A stretch of 64,000 bases of DNA from Diabrotica undecimpunctata. Taxonomy: Eukaryota > Arthropoda > Insecta > Coleoptera > Chrysomelidae. This document shows, piece after piece, positions 43,301 through 55,071 of this stretch. The stretch is taken from positions 90,056,316 through 90,120,315 of the forward strand of contig NC_092804.1 of the NCBI RefSeq assembly GCF_040954645.1, given 5' to 3'. Under the pieces are notes generated by a model. The model did not search any database. It worked only from the letters and a program-made list of their open reading frames with translations, and had not been told where the DNA came from. The position numbers and the translations under genes are program-made. The stretch's first letter is position 1; each line of letters starts with the position of its first letter.

Positions 43301-44240
43301 TGTCCTCCGGAGGCGTGTCAATCGGGAGCTGACAGCCGTGCCGGACGCATCAAGGAATTTGGATATTGGTCAAAATACTTGGGAATTCCAAGTTTGGCCA
43401 AATCCAAATTTCTAATTGACTCGATGCAGGGAAATTCTACTTTTGCTACGTAAAACAAAGGATTTGTTTTACATAAAAGCAGGTAGATTTTCTCTCATCG
43501 GTCAGTCGAGCTTGCCTCTTCTACTGTAGACCTAGTCGGTGCTATTATTGTTTCTACTAAGTTATTGTTTTATTTCTGATTTCCTATATACCATTTTATT
43601 TTAGCATTATTGTATATTCAGACCTTTTCAGGTTAGAATATTACATTGATCTATATTTGTTCACGTACTGATTGTTTGATATTTTATTTGATTATTTTGA
43701 TTGTTTATTTTTCTTGTATTTTGTGTCTAAGTTGTTCTTCCGTAAGTTAAGAACACTTAGAAATATTTATCTTGCTTTTTCTATTTTATATTTTGATTTG
43801 TACTTTGTCTAAGTAGTTCTTTCCGGTAAGTCAAAGAACTCTTAGAAATATTTCTCTGAATATTTGACTTGTTATTTTAATTGTGCGTCTAAGCCGTTCT
43901 TTTCCGGTAAGTCAAAAGAACACTTAGAAATATTTTCATAATCATTGTTGCATTATTATTTCCGATATTTTATCTAAGATATTTTCTTCCTTAAGTTAAG
44001 AAAATACTTAATACATTTGTCTCTTTTATTTTCTATTTTATGCTAAGTTGTTTCTTCCGTAAGTCAAGAAACACTTAGCAATATTTCCACATCTTTTCTG
44101 TATTTGATTTTTCGTATTTGTAAGTCGTTTCTTCCGTAAGTCAAGAAACACGTATAAATCTTTGTATTCTTATTTTTCCATATTTTATTCTCTTGTTTGT
44201 TTTCACTCTAAGTTGTTTCTTCCGTAAGTCAAGAAACACT
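43301..44240 (+). repeat. G1 3' LTR, truncated
   Basis: It matches 18437-19379 with about five differences, including hairpin units 1-7 starting at 43727. It breaks off inside unit 7 (...AAGAAACACT at 44240), where unrelated LINE sequence begins. Units 8-10 and the LTR end are missing. Confidence 0.92.
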
Positions 44241-44443
44241 AGACTAGACGTGACTAGAGGAGTAAACCTCAATAAAAGATCCCCATTACCACGGTGGAAG
44301 GCATCGTGCTAAAGATATGAGAGATGTGAGGGTTAGAGCATCATAAACGATCGCTTCGGGATACCTGGCGACCTCCCGAAGTAATCCAGCCTTAACGCGG
44401 TAAGGGCGCACTGCCGCGTTGGACGAATAGCACGTCCCGACTC

Positions 44444-46329
44444 GTGGGAATTCATATGGGAAATGGGAATGGGAAAGAACAGACGCAAGACAGCAAAGTA
44501 GACGAAGAAGAGCAGAGAAAATTTGAATTGGAACTATTGAATTGGCATAGAAAGCAGCCAAAAATGAACAGGTCGGTTGCCCAAAAACACTCGACACTAG
44601 TAGAGGAAGAGATTCTAGGAGAAACAAATAGGGAAGAAGAAGAAAAAGAGGAGGAAGACAAAGGAGATGAAGGTTCCTCCGCAGAAATAGTAGAGAATGC
44701 GAATGCAGAATCCGAAAGAAAAAAAGAAAGGCAAGGGGAAGCAGGATGGCAGGACATAGAAGAGAGCATCCTGGCAACTTTCTTGTTCGATGAGGAAGAA
44801 AGAATTGAAATGCAACAAGTAAAGAAAAGGAAGGGGGATAGTTTGGAGATTAACGAGAAATTTAAGAAGGAGAAATTAGAGGAGAGTAAGAAATACTCCG
44901 AAGAAACGGACAAAGAGAGGGTCCAGAGGAAGATAAGGGAGATGCTCGATATCCTGAACATGGATGGATCCATAGAAGAAGAAAGGATTAGAATGAAGAA
45001 GCTATTGGGGGAAATAAACACGATCCAAAATAAAACCAGCCAAATCCAAGTGTCACAAGAGGAGGAAGAAGAGGAAAAATGCGAGCAATGTCAATTAAAG
45101 ATAGAACAGGAAAGGCAGAGGAAGGAGACAGAAAAAATAATTGGAGTCCTAAACAAAGGAGGAGACTCAAACGCCTTTAGCCAAATCTATAAAAAGAAAT
45201 AAGGTCTTTGAAAAAACGAAGTGGGAACAGGGGGGCCTACAAGAAACCGTAGAAAAAAAGGAATGTCTAATAATAACGAAAAAAGAAGTAAAAGAGGGGG
45301 GGATAGAAAGTGTAATAAGAACTTATAGGGAAGAAGTCTTTGAACTCATAGAGGGATGCAAAGAGGGGAGCATAGAGTACATCGAGAATGCTAAGAGAAG
45401 CTCTATGGCTAGGCAAAAAAACCAGTGGTACACATACGTTACAAAAATAAAAAGACACGGGATGTATGAAATGGCTGAGAAGGCCATAAAGCAGATAAAA
45501 GAAAGGGAGAAGCAACCGGAAACGGTCAAAGTAATCGTCAACAACGAGATTAACAAAGACGACGTGCGGAAGTCACTCGAATTCGTGGGTCGGGGGGAGA
45601 ATATTACTTGGGAAATTATAGTAAGAGGAAAGGAAATGGATAAAGGGGTGAGAAATGAACAAGAAGAAGCACTTTTAATTAAAACGGGGGGAAAAAAGTA
45701 TACGGAAGTGTTAAAAGAAATGAATCAAAAGATAGATATCGGAAAGATAGGAATAAAAGTGGACAGACTAAAAAAAACCGAAGGTGGAGACATCCTCGTA
45801 TAATTAAAAGAGAAGGGAGCCGCGGAAAAATTGAAAAAAGAAATGGATACGAGGATGTCTGGTATGAACATGGCCATACGTAAAAAGGAAATCCATTTTA
45901 CAATAACGGGGTTGGACCCTGGTGTAACAGAGGAGAGGTTACATAGCGCCTTAAAGGCATACACAGGTATCCCCAAAGACGAAGTGGACATAAAACGCTA
46001 AGGACCAGTAGGTACGGGGAAGAACCGCAGAATTGAGGAAATATAGCTCAATCATTATAGGCTGGGTGTCATGCCCGATCATGGAAAAATACACGCCCGT
46101 AAGATGTTACAAATGCCTCTTATACGGGCACAATACTTATGAGTGCAAGGGTGAAAGCAGGGTAGCATGCTGCTACAACTGCTTTAACAGCGGTCACACG
46201 GCGGTGCAGTGTAGCGGCACTGCTTACTGCCTTACATGTAAAGAGGAAGGGCATCGCATGGATCGCATGGCATGTCCAGCCTATAGGGCGTGGGTATACG
46301 GCAGGGGAGGGGAAAGGGAGCCCCTCTAA
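44444..46329 (+). pseudogene. R1-like ORF1 (gag-like), broken
   Basis: The N-terminal piece (44444-45202; possibly starting at ATG 44456) is very rich in Glu, Lys and Arg and probably coiled-coil. A frameshift near 45200 leads to a folded part (QWYTYVTKIKRHGMYEMAEK, DKGVRNEQEEALLIKTGGKK) that has an in-frame stop at 45801-45803 and continues (FTITGLDPGVTEERL). A stop near 46000 and another frameshift follow, then three zinc knuckles: CYKCLLYGHNTYEC, CYNCFNSGHTAVQC and CLTCKEEGHRMDRMAC. The three-knuckle ending is the hallmark of R1-clade ORF1 proteins, which bind element RNA. Non-functional. Confidence 0.82.
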
Positions 46330-46794
46330 ACATTCGTAAAAAAAAGAAAAAAGAAAACGAAGAGGCGAGAGGTGGTCTCCTGGAGAACCAGGGGGGGGTC
46401 CATATACAGTCCACCAGTGAAACAGGAGACCATCTCTGACAGAATTTCGTTTAAAACAGCTAAGAGCAAGAATAGATTTTATCCATTTTTGTTTATTTGT
46501 ATTTATAATAATCTATTTTTACCCATTTATTTTTATTTAACGAAATATTTTATTTATACAAACGCTATTTATTTGATTTATTTTATTTACATTTTTTATT
46601 TAATGAACTATTTTATTTATACTTATATAAATTGTATTTATTTATTTTATTTATCTATTTTATCTATATTTATTTATTTATTTATTATAGTTCGTAGGTA
46701 TTTTAATTTATTGACGAGACGTGAATCCGACGCAGTAACGATCTCAGGGAACTGAACCAAAACGGACCTCAAGGATCAACCTGGTATACGGATA
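46330..46794 (+). other. Spacer with T-rich ATTT repeats
   Basis: Between ORF1 and ORF2 of the R1-like element. From about 46480 to 46700 it is dominated by TTTATTTA-type low complexity. No gene. Confidence 0.6.
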
Positions 46795-48177
46795 TTGCAG
46801 GTGAACGTGGGCAGAGCGCGCCGAGCGCACGACCTTGTGCACGCAAAAGCCTGCGAGCTAGAAGCAAACCTGCTCATCGTCCCAGAACCAAACAAGAAGA
46901 TTACTTCAGGCGGTGGTTGGGTCCAGGATGATGGAAAAAACGTGGCGGTGCTCATTAGAAACAGGGATGTGGGAGTGCGGAGCATCGTCCTCCCCAGGGG
47001 GGGAACTATATCCTCATTAGGTTAAGGGATTTCTGCCTCCTGGCATGTTACATATCCCCCAACATCCCTATGTTGAGGTACAAAGCCATCGTAGACGAAA
47101 TAATGAGCGCCGCCACAAATGAAAATGAAATTTTGATCGCCGGGGACATAAACGCGAAATCCATGTTATGGGGTTCCCCCATAAACGACAAAAAGGGGGA
47201 ACTCTGGAACGAATGGATAGCCCAGGCTGGCCTCCAAGTATTAAACAACGATAAACCAACCTTCGTGAGAGGGGCCAGCCAAACACACATTGATGTCACG
47301 ATCGCGAGTGAAGGGCTATCCAGAAGAGTACACGGGTGGGATGTCCTCGACGATCAATTATTCACCTACCACCGTTATATAAAATACAACATAAAGGTAA
47401 AAGGGGGAGTAAGGCGGCCGATAGGTCACACGGAAATCTATTTTAATAAAACCACGTACCTATCGGAGGTCAGAAATATCAATGAGGACGAGATTTCTGA
47501 CCTTGGTCAACTGAGAAGAGCACTAGAAAATGCTGCAAAGTTGGCCTAAGTGAAGAGAAAGGAAAATAAAAAATCCCCCTACTGGTGGACGGATGAGATA
47601 GAAGGTCTACGGGAGAGATGCCTCAGAGCTCGAAGAAATTACACGAGAAGCCAGGGCAACCTCGAGCTTAAAGAAATATACAAAGATCTAAAGAGAACCC
47701 TAAATAAAAAAATAAGAGAGGAAAAAAAGAAAAGTGGCAGACCCTGATAAAAGCATTGGAAGAGGATATATGGGGCGACGCATATAAAATTACCATGAAG
47801 ACGTTGAAGGTCATGGCCCCATATAAACTCGACGAGGACCAGCGGATGGAATCAGCTGAACTCCTCTTCCCCACCAAAGAAATCCAAAATTTTATAAAAA
47901 TCTTTCCAACAATGGTAGAGGAGTTCACAGAAGAGGAAATACGAACCGCTGGCCAGGAAATGAAGACAGGGAAAGCTCCCGGCCCCGACGGGCTGCCACC
48001 AGAGGCAATTAAAATTGTAGCAACTGAGAAACCAGGTTTGATCAGAAGAATATGTAACGACCTACTGCAGAAACAAGAGTTTCCCAGGGACTTAAAGGAA
48101 GCGAACCTAGTTCTACTCCTAAAGCCTGGGAAACCCCCCGATTCAGCATCCTCTTATCGGCCAATATGCCTCCTGGA
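46795..48177 (+). pseudogene. R1-like ORF2 (endonuclease and RT start), broken
   Basis: The endonuclease begins ILQVNVGRARRAHDL with LLIVPEPN and continues after a frameshift near 47025 (YKAIVDEI, IAGDINAKSMLWGS, HIDVTIAS). The catalytic SDHR near its end reads FTYHRY, losing the Asp. A stop at 47547-47549, a linker and a frameshift near 47735 follow. The RT N-terminus is then open: KTGKAPGPDGLPPEAIK, LVLLLKPGKPP, SYRPICLLDC. At 48177 the sequence switches to gypsy pol without a frame break. The remaining RT motifs are absent. Confidence 0.83.
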
Positions 48178-49311
48178 CTGCATAGACCTCACCAGGAGGT
48201 GCATCCACGTAGGGACCAACAGCCGCCACATCTTGTTCTGGGAGTCGTCTACAAAGCCAACATCCACCAACAACGTCCACCTCCTACGAGAAGACCAGGC
48301 CCCAAGTTTTGCAGTGACTGAAATAAAACAGCTTCTCGAAACGTACCAAGACGTTTTCGATGACAAAGTCCGTCAACCAACCACCAAGGCCACGCAGATG
48401 ACCATCAAACTGACTGACTCCACACCTATCATAACCAGGCCGTATAAATACTCCACGGCAAAGAAAAAGATAATGTATTCCGAGGTCCAGGACATGCTCT
48501 CGGCGGGCGTGATACGTCCAAGCAGAAGTCCGTACAACAGCCCAGTTGTAATCGTCTCAAAGAAGGATGGAACTCCTAGATTTTGCGTAGACTATCGCAA
48601 AATCAACGCCATCACCGTGGACGAAGTTTCAAACCTACCACCCATACACGATAGTATCAAGGAACTTGGCTCAGCTTACATCTTCACCACCCTCGACCTG
48701 AAGAGCGGATTTTGGCAAATTCCGCTGGCCGAGGACTCCAAACAGATAACAGCTTGTAGCCTTCCTGATGGGTCCCAGTTTGAATTCACGGTGATGCCAT
48801 TTGGGTTGAAAAACGGACCTGCAGCATTCCAAAAGCTGGTGACCACCGTCTTCGCCGGCTTTGTGGACGAATTCGTCAAGGTGTACATGGACGACATAAT
48901 CATCTACTCGTCCACCTGGGAGGAACACCAAAAGCACCTCCACCTGGTCCTGGAGCGCCTACGCACTCACGGCCTGTGGGTGTCATTGAAGAAATGCCAG
49001 TTCGCCGCCAAAGAACTGGACTACCTGGGCCATACCATTACTTCCACCAACACACAACCGATGGAAAGACACAGAGACAAGATCCAAGGGTTCACGACTC
49101 CAAAGACTCTCCGCCAACTGAGGTCTTTTATTGGCACTGCCAGCTGGCTACGAGACTTCGTTCCAAACTTTGCGGAGATGGTGACCTCGCTGACTGACCT
49201 AACAGCGGGAAAACACCGTTTCCAATGGAATGAAGTAGCTGACAGGGCATTTAATAACATCAAAAATGCCATTGCCAATAAATTGGAATTACTGCGACTT
49301 GGAGTGCAGCG
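48178..49311 (+). pseudogene. G2 reverse transcriptase, fused to R1-like RT
   Basis: The frame continues from the R1-like RT into the G2 pol linker (RRCIHVGTNSRH) and the whole gypsy RT: VIRPSRSPYNSPVVIVS, RFCVDYRKIN, FTTLDLKSGFWQIPL, FTVMPFGLKNGPA, VYMDDIIIYSSTW and ELDYLGHTI. It ends in FNNIKNAIANKLELL at the errantivirus insertion. The surrounding open frame runs 47756-49360 (534 codons), so LINE and gypsy RT parts lie in one uninterrupted ORF. RNase H, present in G1, is deleted here: the sequence jumps to the pre-integrase linker after the insertion. Confidence 0.88.
49308..49311 (+). repeat. Errantivirus target duplication, left
   Basis: AGCG, repeated at 56886-56889, directly flanks the 234-bp LTRs; 4 bp is the usual length for this group. 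Confidence 0.85.
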
Positions 49312-49545
49312 ACTTAAGGGTTGTCACTCCCGAAGGTACTTTTTAAAAAGGCCCTTTTAAAGGTACAACTGACAGAGTAACAGCACTTTATTTAATATAA
49401 TTACAACTGACTTTAAAATGAAAATTTACAGTATTTATATGAAATTAATTGATGACAACTTGTCTGCAATATGTGTAGAAACTGCTGATCGGCTGGACTA
49501 TTGAACTGCAATACTGCTGACAATCGGGGCTAATGTATCGTAATT
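49312..49545 (-). repeat. Errantivirus 3' LTR
   Basis: 234 bp, plus-strand ends ACTTAAGGG and CGTAATT. The env stop codon lies inside it (49530-49532). On the minus strand a purine-rich GGGGATGGAGA precedes it, the likely polypurine tract. Confidence 0.93.
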
Positions 49546-51266
49546 TCTCCATCCCCTGGGGAAGTTTTGTGAGGGATGAACAAAACTCTGTGAACTGTTT
49601 CTGAGGACTCTGGGCTTTGGTCAGGGATGTCTTCTGCTGTGGTTGGATTCTGCTCATCTTTTTCTTTTTTCAGTTTGCGTAGCTTGAGAAAACCAAAAAT
49701 TAAAAGGATTGCTACCAGTATATATATCGGTGGTGTCCATATGTAGCTGTGGTCCATTTGTGTTGGAAGGATGGATTGGAACCTTTCTTCTTCCTGTGAT
49801 AACTTGTGTAGTTCGTCTAAAGGAATTCTGTCCAATTTTAGGGGTTTGACTATTGGGTGGTTCTTCAGAATACTGGTGGTCTTGACTTTTGGTAATGTTA
49901 GTGGTTCTTCTTTAATTGTTGTTTTGGAATTTATGTAAACTTCATTATTGGTTCGTAGTTCACATCCTGGCGGTAACTCAATTAGATAGGTCCCTTCGAG
50001 TACTTCTATTTCAGTGGTGGTGCAATGGGTAGATACTTTCGTAGCCTTTGGAAAAACGGCAATGTAGTGTGCATCGGATACTTTTTGAATGATCGTTGTA
50101 GTGACAGTGACGGGAACACTTTGGCATTGGGCAGCATCATTGATTAACTGGAGAATTTGGATGATGCAGTCATTAGTCTGGTCATTCTCTTGTGGAAATT
50201 TCTCAGGACAGATGAATGATTTGGATTCGCTTCTTTTGCATGGTACATCCATATATTGAAAAAGGTCTGAGTTGTGGACTAGGTATGGACCAGGTGGAAT
50301 GATTATTGTGTGATTATTAGTTGGAAGGGAGTATAAATGGAAGTATGTGAACGACTTGGAATGAAGAATAGGAAAATGTAAAATAAAAACAAGGGTGTGA
50401 TTCGTGTAGTAACCATCAATGTCTATGATTTCATAGTATTTGGTTAAGTCTTCTTCCTGAATATAGGGAATCTGTGATGCAGGGTGGTGTTCAAGCATCT
50501 TTTGCACGGTCCATTTTATTTCTTCAGGTTTAATGAGACCGTTGTGTAAAGTTTTGATTCTTGCAAATGTAATTGCTGTTTGTAGATCATCCAGTATTTG
50601 TATAATTGTTTGTAAATTTAGATTTATCTGGTCAAGGATATTTCGAACTTGCATATAATCATTAAAATCGAAAACGAATTGGTTCATCTCTAAGCTAATT
50701 TTGCTTGTCTCTTCAGCTATGATTTCTTGGTTGTGTGTAAGTAATGAAATTGTTTGGTTAAAATTTGTCATTATTCTTTTATTGAGACTGAGTTGGCTAT
50801 TGATGTTAGTAATAATGTTCTGTTGGTTATTTTCAAGTGATTTAATGGCAGCGTTGTATCTTTCAGCATCTTCTTGATCTAGATTACCAGAAATAGATTT
50901 TATTACACTTCCCAATCCGTTTATAAGTCCTCTTTTGCTTCTGGATTTTGGATATATTGTGTCTAGTTTCTCTTTTGCTGTTTGGAGGAGGTACTGTACA
51001 GTTTTATCAAAGTTTTGTAGGCTGTCAAAATATGGTTGACTAAGTCCATTTTCTATTGCTCTGTTGGTGGTGATATACTGAGATTCTATGGATTCAATCT
51101 CTTCTGCGATGGGTTCTAGATGGAAATAGTGGATGAAGTCATGAGTGCTGGTCTGTATCCTCGCTTGTCCAAGTTTAACTGGGAGGATTCCTGGATTGTC
51201 CTTCAGGTTTTGAATTTGAACTTGTTGGGCTGCTACTAAGGTACATCTGTAAAGCAGTTTTAGCAT
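49530..51266 (-). CDS. env: Errantivirus envelope protein
   Basis: This is an open 578-residue frame. A furin-type RSKR lies at residues 109-112, followed by GLINGLGSVI, a fusion-peptide-like stretch, then a long helical region with SIETSKI-type heptads (about 125-240). A Cys-containing ectodomain (residues ~330-460) and a transmembrane helix (about 512-528, ILVAILLIFGFL) followed by a Lys-rich tail complete it. This is the layout of errantivirus Env, which is related to baculovirus F proteins and mediates membrane fusion. The start ATG lies inside the integrase end of pol, so env is presumably made from a spliced RNA; no clear signal peptide is visible from this ATG, which fits a missing 5' exon. 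It ends in the LTR. Confidence 0.92.
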   Translation of the reverse strand: MLKLLYRCTLVAAQQVQIQNLKDNPGILPVKLGQARIQTSTHDFIHYFHLEPIAEEIESIESQYITTNRAIENGLSQPYFDSLQNFDKTVQYLLQTAKEKLDTIYPKSRSKRGLINGLGSVIKSISGNLDQEDAERYNAAIKSLENNQQNIITNINSQLSLNKRIMTNFNQTISLLTHNQEIIAEETSKISLEMNQFVFDFNDYMQVRNILDQINLNLQTIIQILDDLQTAITFARIKTLHNGLIKPEEIKWTVQKMLEHHPASQIPYIQEEDLTKYYEIIDIDGYYTNHTLVFILHFPILHSKSFTYFHLYSLPTNNHTIIIPPGPYLVHNSDLFQYMDVPCKRSESKSFICPEKFPQENDQTNDCIIQILQLINDAAQCQSVPVTVTTTIIQKVSDAHYIAVFPKATKVSTHCTTTEIEVLEGTYLIELPPGCELRTNNEVYINSKTTIKEEPLTLPKVKTTSILKNHPIVKPLKLDRIPLDELHKLSQEEERFQSILPTQMDHSYIWTPPIYILVAILLIFGFLKLRKLKKEKDEQNPTTAEDIPDQSPESSETVHRVLFIPHKTSPGDGEITIH

Positions 51267-54200
51267 TAGTCTTTGGCTGGTGTTTGATGTTCTTTTTGTG
51301 TATTGACGTATCTTGAGTGTCTATTGTTACGGGATTATTATTTTTCACAATGCGGGAAGAAAATCTCGGAAGAAGTTTATTTCTTTTTACTGTTTTTCTA
51401 GTGTAAACTTTTGTGCTGGGTTTATAAGTTATTGGTGTTTGTCTTTTTTGATTTATTTTTTCAATATTTTTCTGTTTGGTTTCTTGTAGCTTTTTGTTTA
51501 TTTCACTGTAGATTTCTTTTGTCTTTAATCTGTGGCTCTGTGTATAGTTATTTATTAGAGTTCTGTTAATATCGATGTCAAATGGATCCTGGGGATCGAT
51601 ATGGCCATTTAGAATTTCGATTGGCTTTTGTTTAGTTGATGAATGAATGGAATTGTTGTATCCTAAAATAGCATACAACATATGTTCTTTAATACCCAGA
51701 GTCTTCCTTTTTTCTCTAAGTATTCTTAGGTGTTCCAAAATTGTAGAGTGAAAACGTTCTATCATTCCGTTCGATTGTGGATTATCTGGTGTTGTGTAGT
51801 GAATCGAAATTTTGTGTGTATCGACAAATTCCTGAACAAGGCCGTTTTTGAATTCGGTTCCACTATCTGCGATTATCATGTGTGGGAGTCCATGGTGGGT
51901 TATAAATAGCATGAAGGCATTAAGGACATTTATTGCGTTGGATCCTTCTATGGGATATGCTTGGCCATATTTCGAGAATGCATCAATTATTGTAAGGAAT
52001 TTTTGTCCGTTAGCTTGGAATGTGTCCATATGAATGATTTCTAACGGTTTTGTTGGAGTTGGTGTTACCATAAATTTCGGCTTAATTGGATTTCTGTCAT
52101 ACTTGTTAGCTTGGCACGTATCACAAAGGTTGATAACTTCTTCGATGTCTTTCTTTAGCGTAGGCCAGTAGTAGCGTTTTCTTATTTGAGCTTCGGTTTC
52201 GTTAATTCCTCTGTGGTTAGTCTTCCCTTGATGGTAGTTCTCTATAATTTCTTTCTGTCTCTCTGTGCTGTTTATATCTTCTAGGAGGCTGTTGCATTTG
52301 ACAAGATCGAATGCGGAATTTTTAAAAGTTCCTCGTAGAATATTGCATAGGGATTTGTAGAGTTCATCATTTTCGAACAGAATGGCGTACTTCTTTTTCG
52401 GATCTATATAGTTCTTGAAAAACTGGAAAATGTCGTTGTGAAGATCATTTTTTCCCAATTGGACATACATTCTCTTCTTTGTTACAAAACACTGCTCTAT
52501 GATTGGTTTCGCCGGGCTATAGTTTACTATCTTGAGAATTATTTGATTATTGTAACAATTTAGTGGTTTCTCGCTAATTGGAATTCCCATTATTGGATTT
52601 TCTGCCGTGGAATGTTTGGTTACATCTGTATCGTTATCTTCTTGTAAGTATTGGGAGTTTGATGGCTGAGCTTTAGATTTTTGCTGTTTGCTGTCTTCAT
52701 GTAGGATTTCGTCTATTATCTTTATTTCTTCGGGAGTTAACGTTGCAGTTTGATTTTTTTGGATGATTTTATCTAAGTCACCTAAAGGGGTTGACGGATT
52801 TAAAGTTTTTTGAGACTCTTCGGCTGGGTCGGTTAGAAATTCTTCCAGATCGGATAAGGAACTGGGGTGATTAATCATGGAGATATCATCGTCATCTTTT
52901 GAGAGGAGTTTCATTATTTCTTCCATATTCTCGTCTACACTGTTTAATTCTTTCGTGTGAATTTCGACACGGGATAAAGCATCTGCATTGGTGTTGGATT
53001 TGCCTTTTTTATATATTACTTCGTAATCAAATTCCTCCAGCTTTAATCTCCATCTGACAAGCTTTGAGTTTGGATCTTTAAGTGAAAATAGCCATTGTAG
53101 AGGTCGATGGTCAGATAAAATTTTGAACTTTCGTCCGAAAAGGTATGGGCGGAAGTATTTAGTAGCCCACACAATTGCTAACATCTCCTTTTCGATAGTC
53201 GAATATTTCAGTTCTGTTTCATTTAAAGTTCTGGATGCATAGGCGATAGGTTTATCATTTCCTATTGGACCTTGTGATAGTATGGCTCCTATAGCGAAGT
53301 TGCTTGCATCAGTCGTGAGGTTAAAGGGTTTAGTGAAGTCTGGATATTGCAGAAGTGGTTCATTAATCAATAAGCTTTTACAGGTTTTGATACAGTTTAA
53401 GAATTCTTCGGTGTGTTCAATTTTTGCATCCTTTTTAAGACATATGGTAAGTGGTTTTGTAATTTTGGCAAAGCCCTTTATGAATTTTCTATAGTAACCA
53501 AGTAATCCTAAAAATCCTCGAATTTCTTTTGTTGTTTTTGGTACAGGATAGTCTATGATGGCTTTAATCTTAGTCGGGTTTGGTTTAATTCCCTCGCAGG
53601 TTACGACGTGACCTAGAAAATCGACTTCTTTCTTAAGGAATTCACATTTGTCAACTTGTATCTTAAATCTTGTTTCTCTTAATCTTTCAAAAATTTTCTT
53701 AAGATTTACCATATGTTCTTGAAGAGAGGTTGAAAATACAATAATGTCGTCCATGTAGACCAGACATATTTCTCCTATTAGTCCTTTTAGTACGTTCTCC
53801 ATTACTCTCTGGAATGTTGAGGGTGCATTTTTGAGTCCGAACGGCATTCTCATGTATTCATAGTGGCCATTTTCAACGTTAAATGCAGTCTTCTGGATAT
53901 CTTCTTCGGCCATTTCAATTTGATGGAATCCGCTGGCTAGATCTAGGGTTGAGAAGTATTGGCAGCGTCCTAGTTTGTCCAGAATGTCTGTTATATTTGG
54001 AATTGGATATCGGTCATCGATGGTTTTCTCGTTCACCTTCCGGTAGTCGACAACTATTCTCCATTTAATTTTTCCTGAGGCATCTGGTTTCTTTGGAATG
54101 ACCCAGATTGGAGATGACCAGGGTGATTAACTCGGTCTGATAATTCCTTGATCAAGCATCGAAGTGATCTGCTTACGTACTTCTTCTTTATGGATGTGTG

Positions 54201-54792
54201 GATACCGATATGACTTGGTATAAACTGGAACTTCGTCTTTGGTTCGTATATGGTGCTTTATTTGGTTAGTAAATGTTAAAGGATCGTCTGGATGATGAAA
54301 TATCTCTGCAAACTTCCTGCACAGTCGTCTTAGGTGAGATTCTTCTTCGGTATTAAGATGATCGGTTCTAAGGAGAGGATCGACATCTTTTAGATTACTG
54401 TCTTCGGTAGGTATGATATCTGACGTATATATATGATATTCCTCGAGATTTATGGGTTGACTTTTGATGGGATCAGTTAATGCTACTTGGATGTATTCAT
54501 CGGTGTTATTGACTAGCTCGGTCCAGGCGAGTTGATTACAGGCAATGGTGAGAGTTTCTCTTAGGATGGCACCTTCGACTTTTTGTCTTGGGATGACGAT
54601 TGTACCTGATGTTTCCTTTACTGGTAAGCGGACTTGGGTAATTGATTGGGGCTCTAGCTGGACTGTATAGAATTGGGCTTTGTTTGTGACGTAGTAATTA
54701 ATAGGAAGAATAGAATGCTCTGTAGTAAGAGTAGCTTGGGTAAAATCGAGATTTGCTTTTAGAAGTTTAAGATTATCGAGGCCGATAAGACC
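51175..54792 (-). pseudogene. pol: Errantivirus RT, RNase H and integrase, one stop
   Basis: The main frame from 54036 to 51175 (953 codons from the first Met) carries RT FSTLDLASGFHQ, MPFGLKNAPSTFQ and VYMDDIIVF, RNase H LTTDASNFAIGAIL, integrase zinc finger (H..H..C-x2-C around NLCDTCQANK) and catalytic HMDTFQ, IADSGTEF and NGMIERFHS. The frame extends upstream of 54036 but is interrupted in RT by an in-frame TAA at 54129-54127, within the conserved GIIRPS..SPW segment. Upstream of the stop the same frame holds the protease-RT linker up to a frameshift near 54800. The C-terminus overlaps env by about 90 bp. Reverse transcription, RNA removal and integration are its roles; this copy cannot make it whole. 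Confidence 0.9.
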
Positions 54793-54793
54793 G

Positions 54794-55066
54794 TCAAATG
54801 TCTTGTGAAATTTGAAAAGATAATTTTAGGTTAATATCGGAGTTAAATTCGGGAAAAATTGGGATTTCTACACAATAATCCTGTGAATGATTTTGAAAAA
54901 TTGATGTAACGATAAATGGTTCATATTTAATATTATTCTTGTAGAATTTATTGGCTATATCAGGATTAAGGAAAGATTTAGTGGCTCCTGTATCAATAAG
55001 AAGTTTAAGAGGGGGATTTTGAATTTTAATGTAAGGAAGCTCTCTTTTGTCGGCATAGGAATGCAA
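54794..55066 (-). pseudogene. Errantivirus protease
   Basis: It is the first part of pol, overlapping the gag end in another frame. The active site is LLIDTGATKSFL, and the fold continues to FQISQD. A frameshift near 54800-54830 then separates it from the RT linker. It would mature Gag and Pol. The shift from gag to pol here is the normal programmed one; the later break is a lesion. Confidence 0.85.
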
Positions 55067-55071
55067 TTCTA

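Larger units (their letters stand above)
18437..44240 (+). mobile_element. Ty3/gypsy LTR retrotransposon G1 with two nested insertions
   Basis: The element runs 5' LTR (from 18437), gag, PR, RT, RNase H, integrase, polypurine tract and 3' LTR (43301-44240, truncated). Gag is split by Jockey A at 20391-25511 and pol by the L element at 28013-42021; removing each insertion with one copy of its target duplication restores reading across the gap. The two LTRs differ at only about five of ~940 shared bases, so insertion was recent, yet the coding region has several breaks. The 5' insertion point lies inside the PolB-type element. The 3' target duplication is lost with the LTR end. Confidence 0.9.
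44241..48177 (+). mobile_element. R1-clade-like LINE, truncated at its 3' side
   Basis: It begins in the G1 LTR (AGACTAGACGTGACTAGAGG), has a ~200-bp leader, ORF1 with three CCHC knuckles, an AT-rich spacer and ORF2 with endonuclease and the first RT motifs. At about 48177 the RT is replaced in frame by gypsy RT of G2. No poly(A) tail or target duplication remains. Both ORFs are broken. Confidence 0.8.

Noticed and set aside
44452..45021. Minus-strand Ser/Phe-rich frames opposite the R1-like ORF1
   Set aside because: They are antisense shadows of a Glu/Lys-rich coding region.
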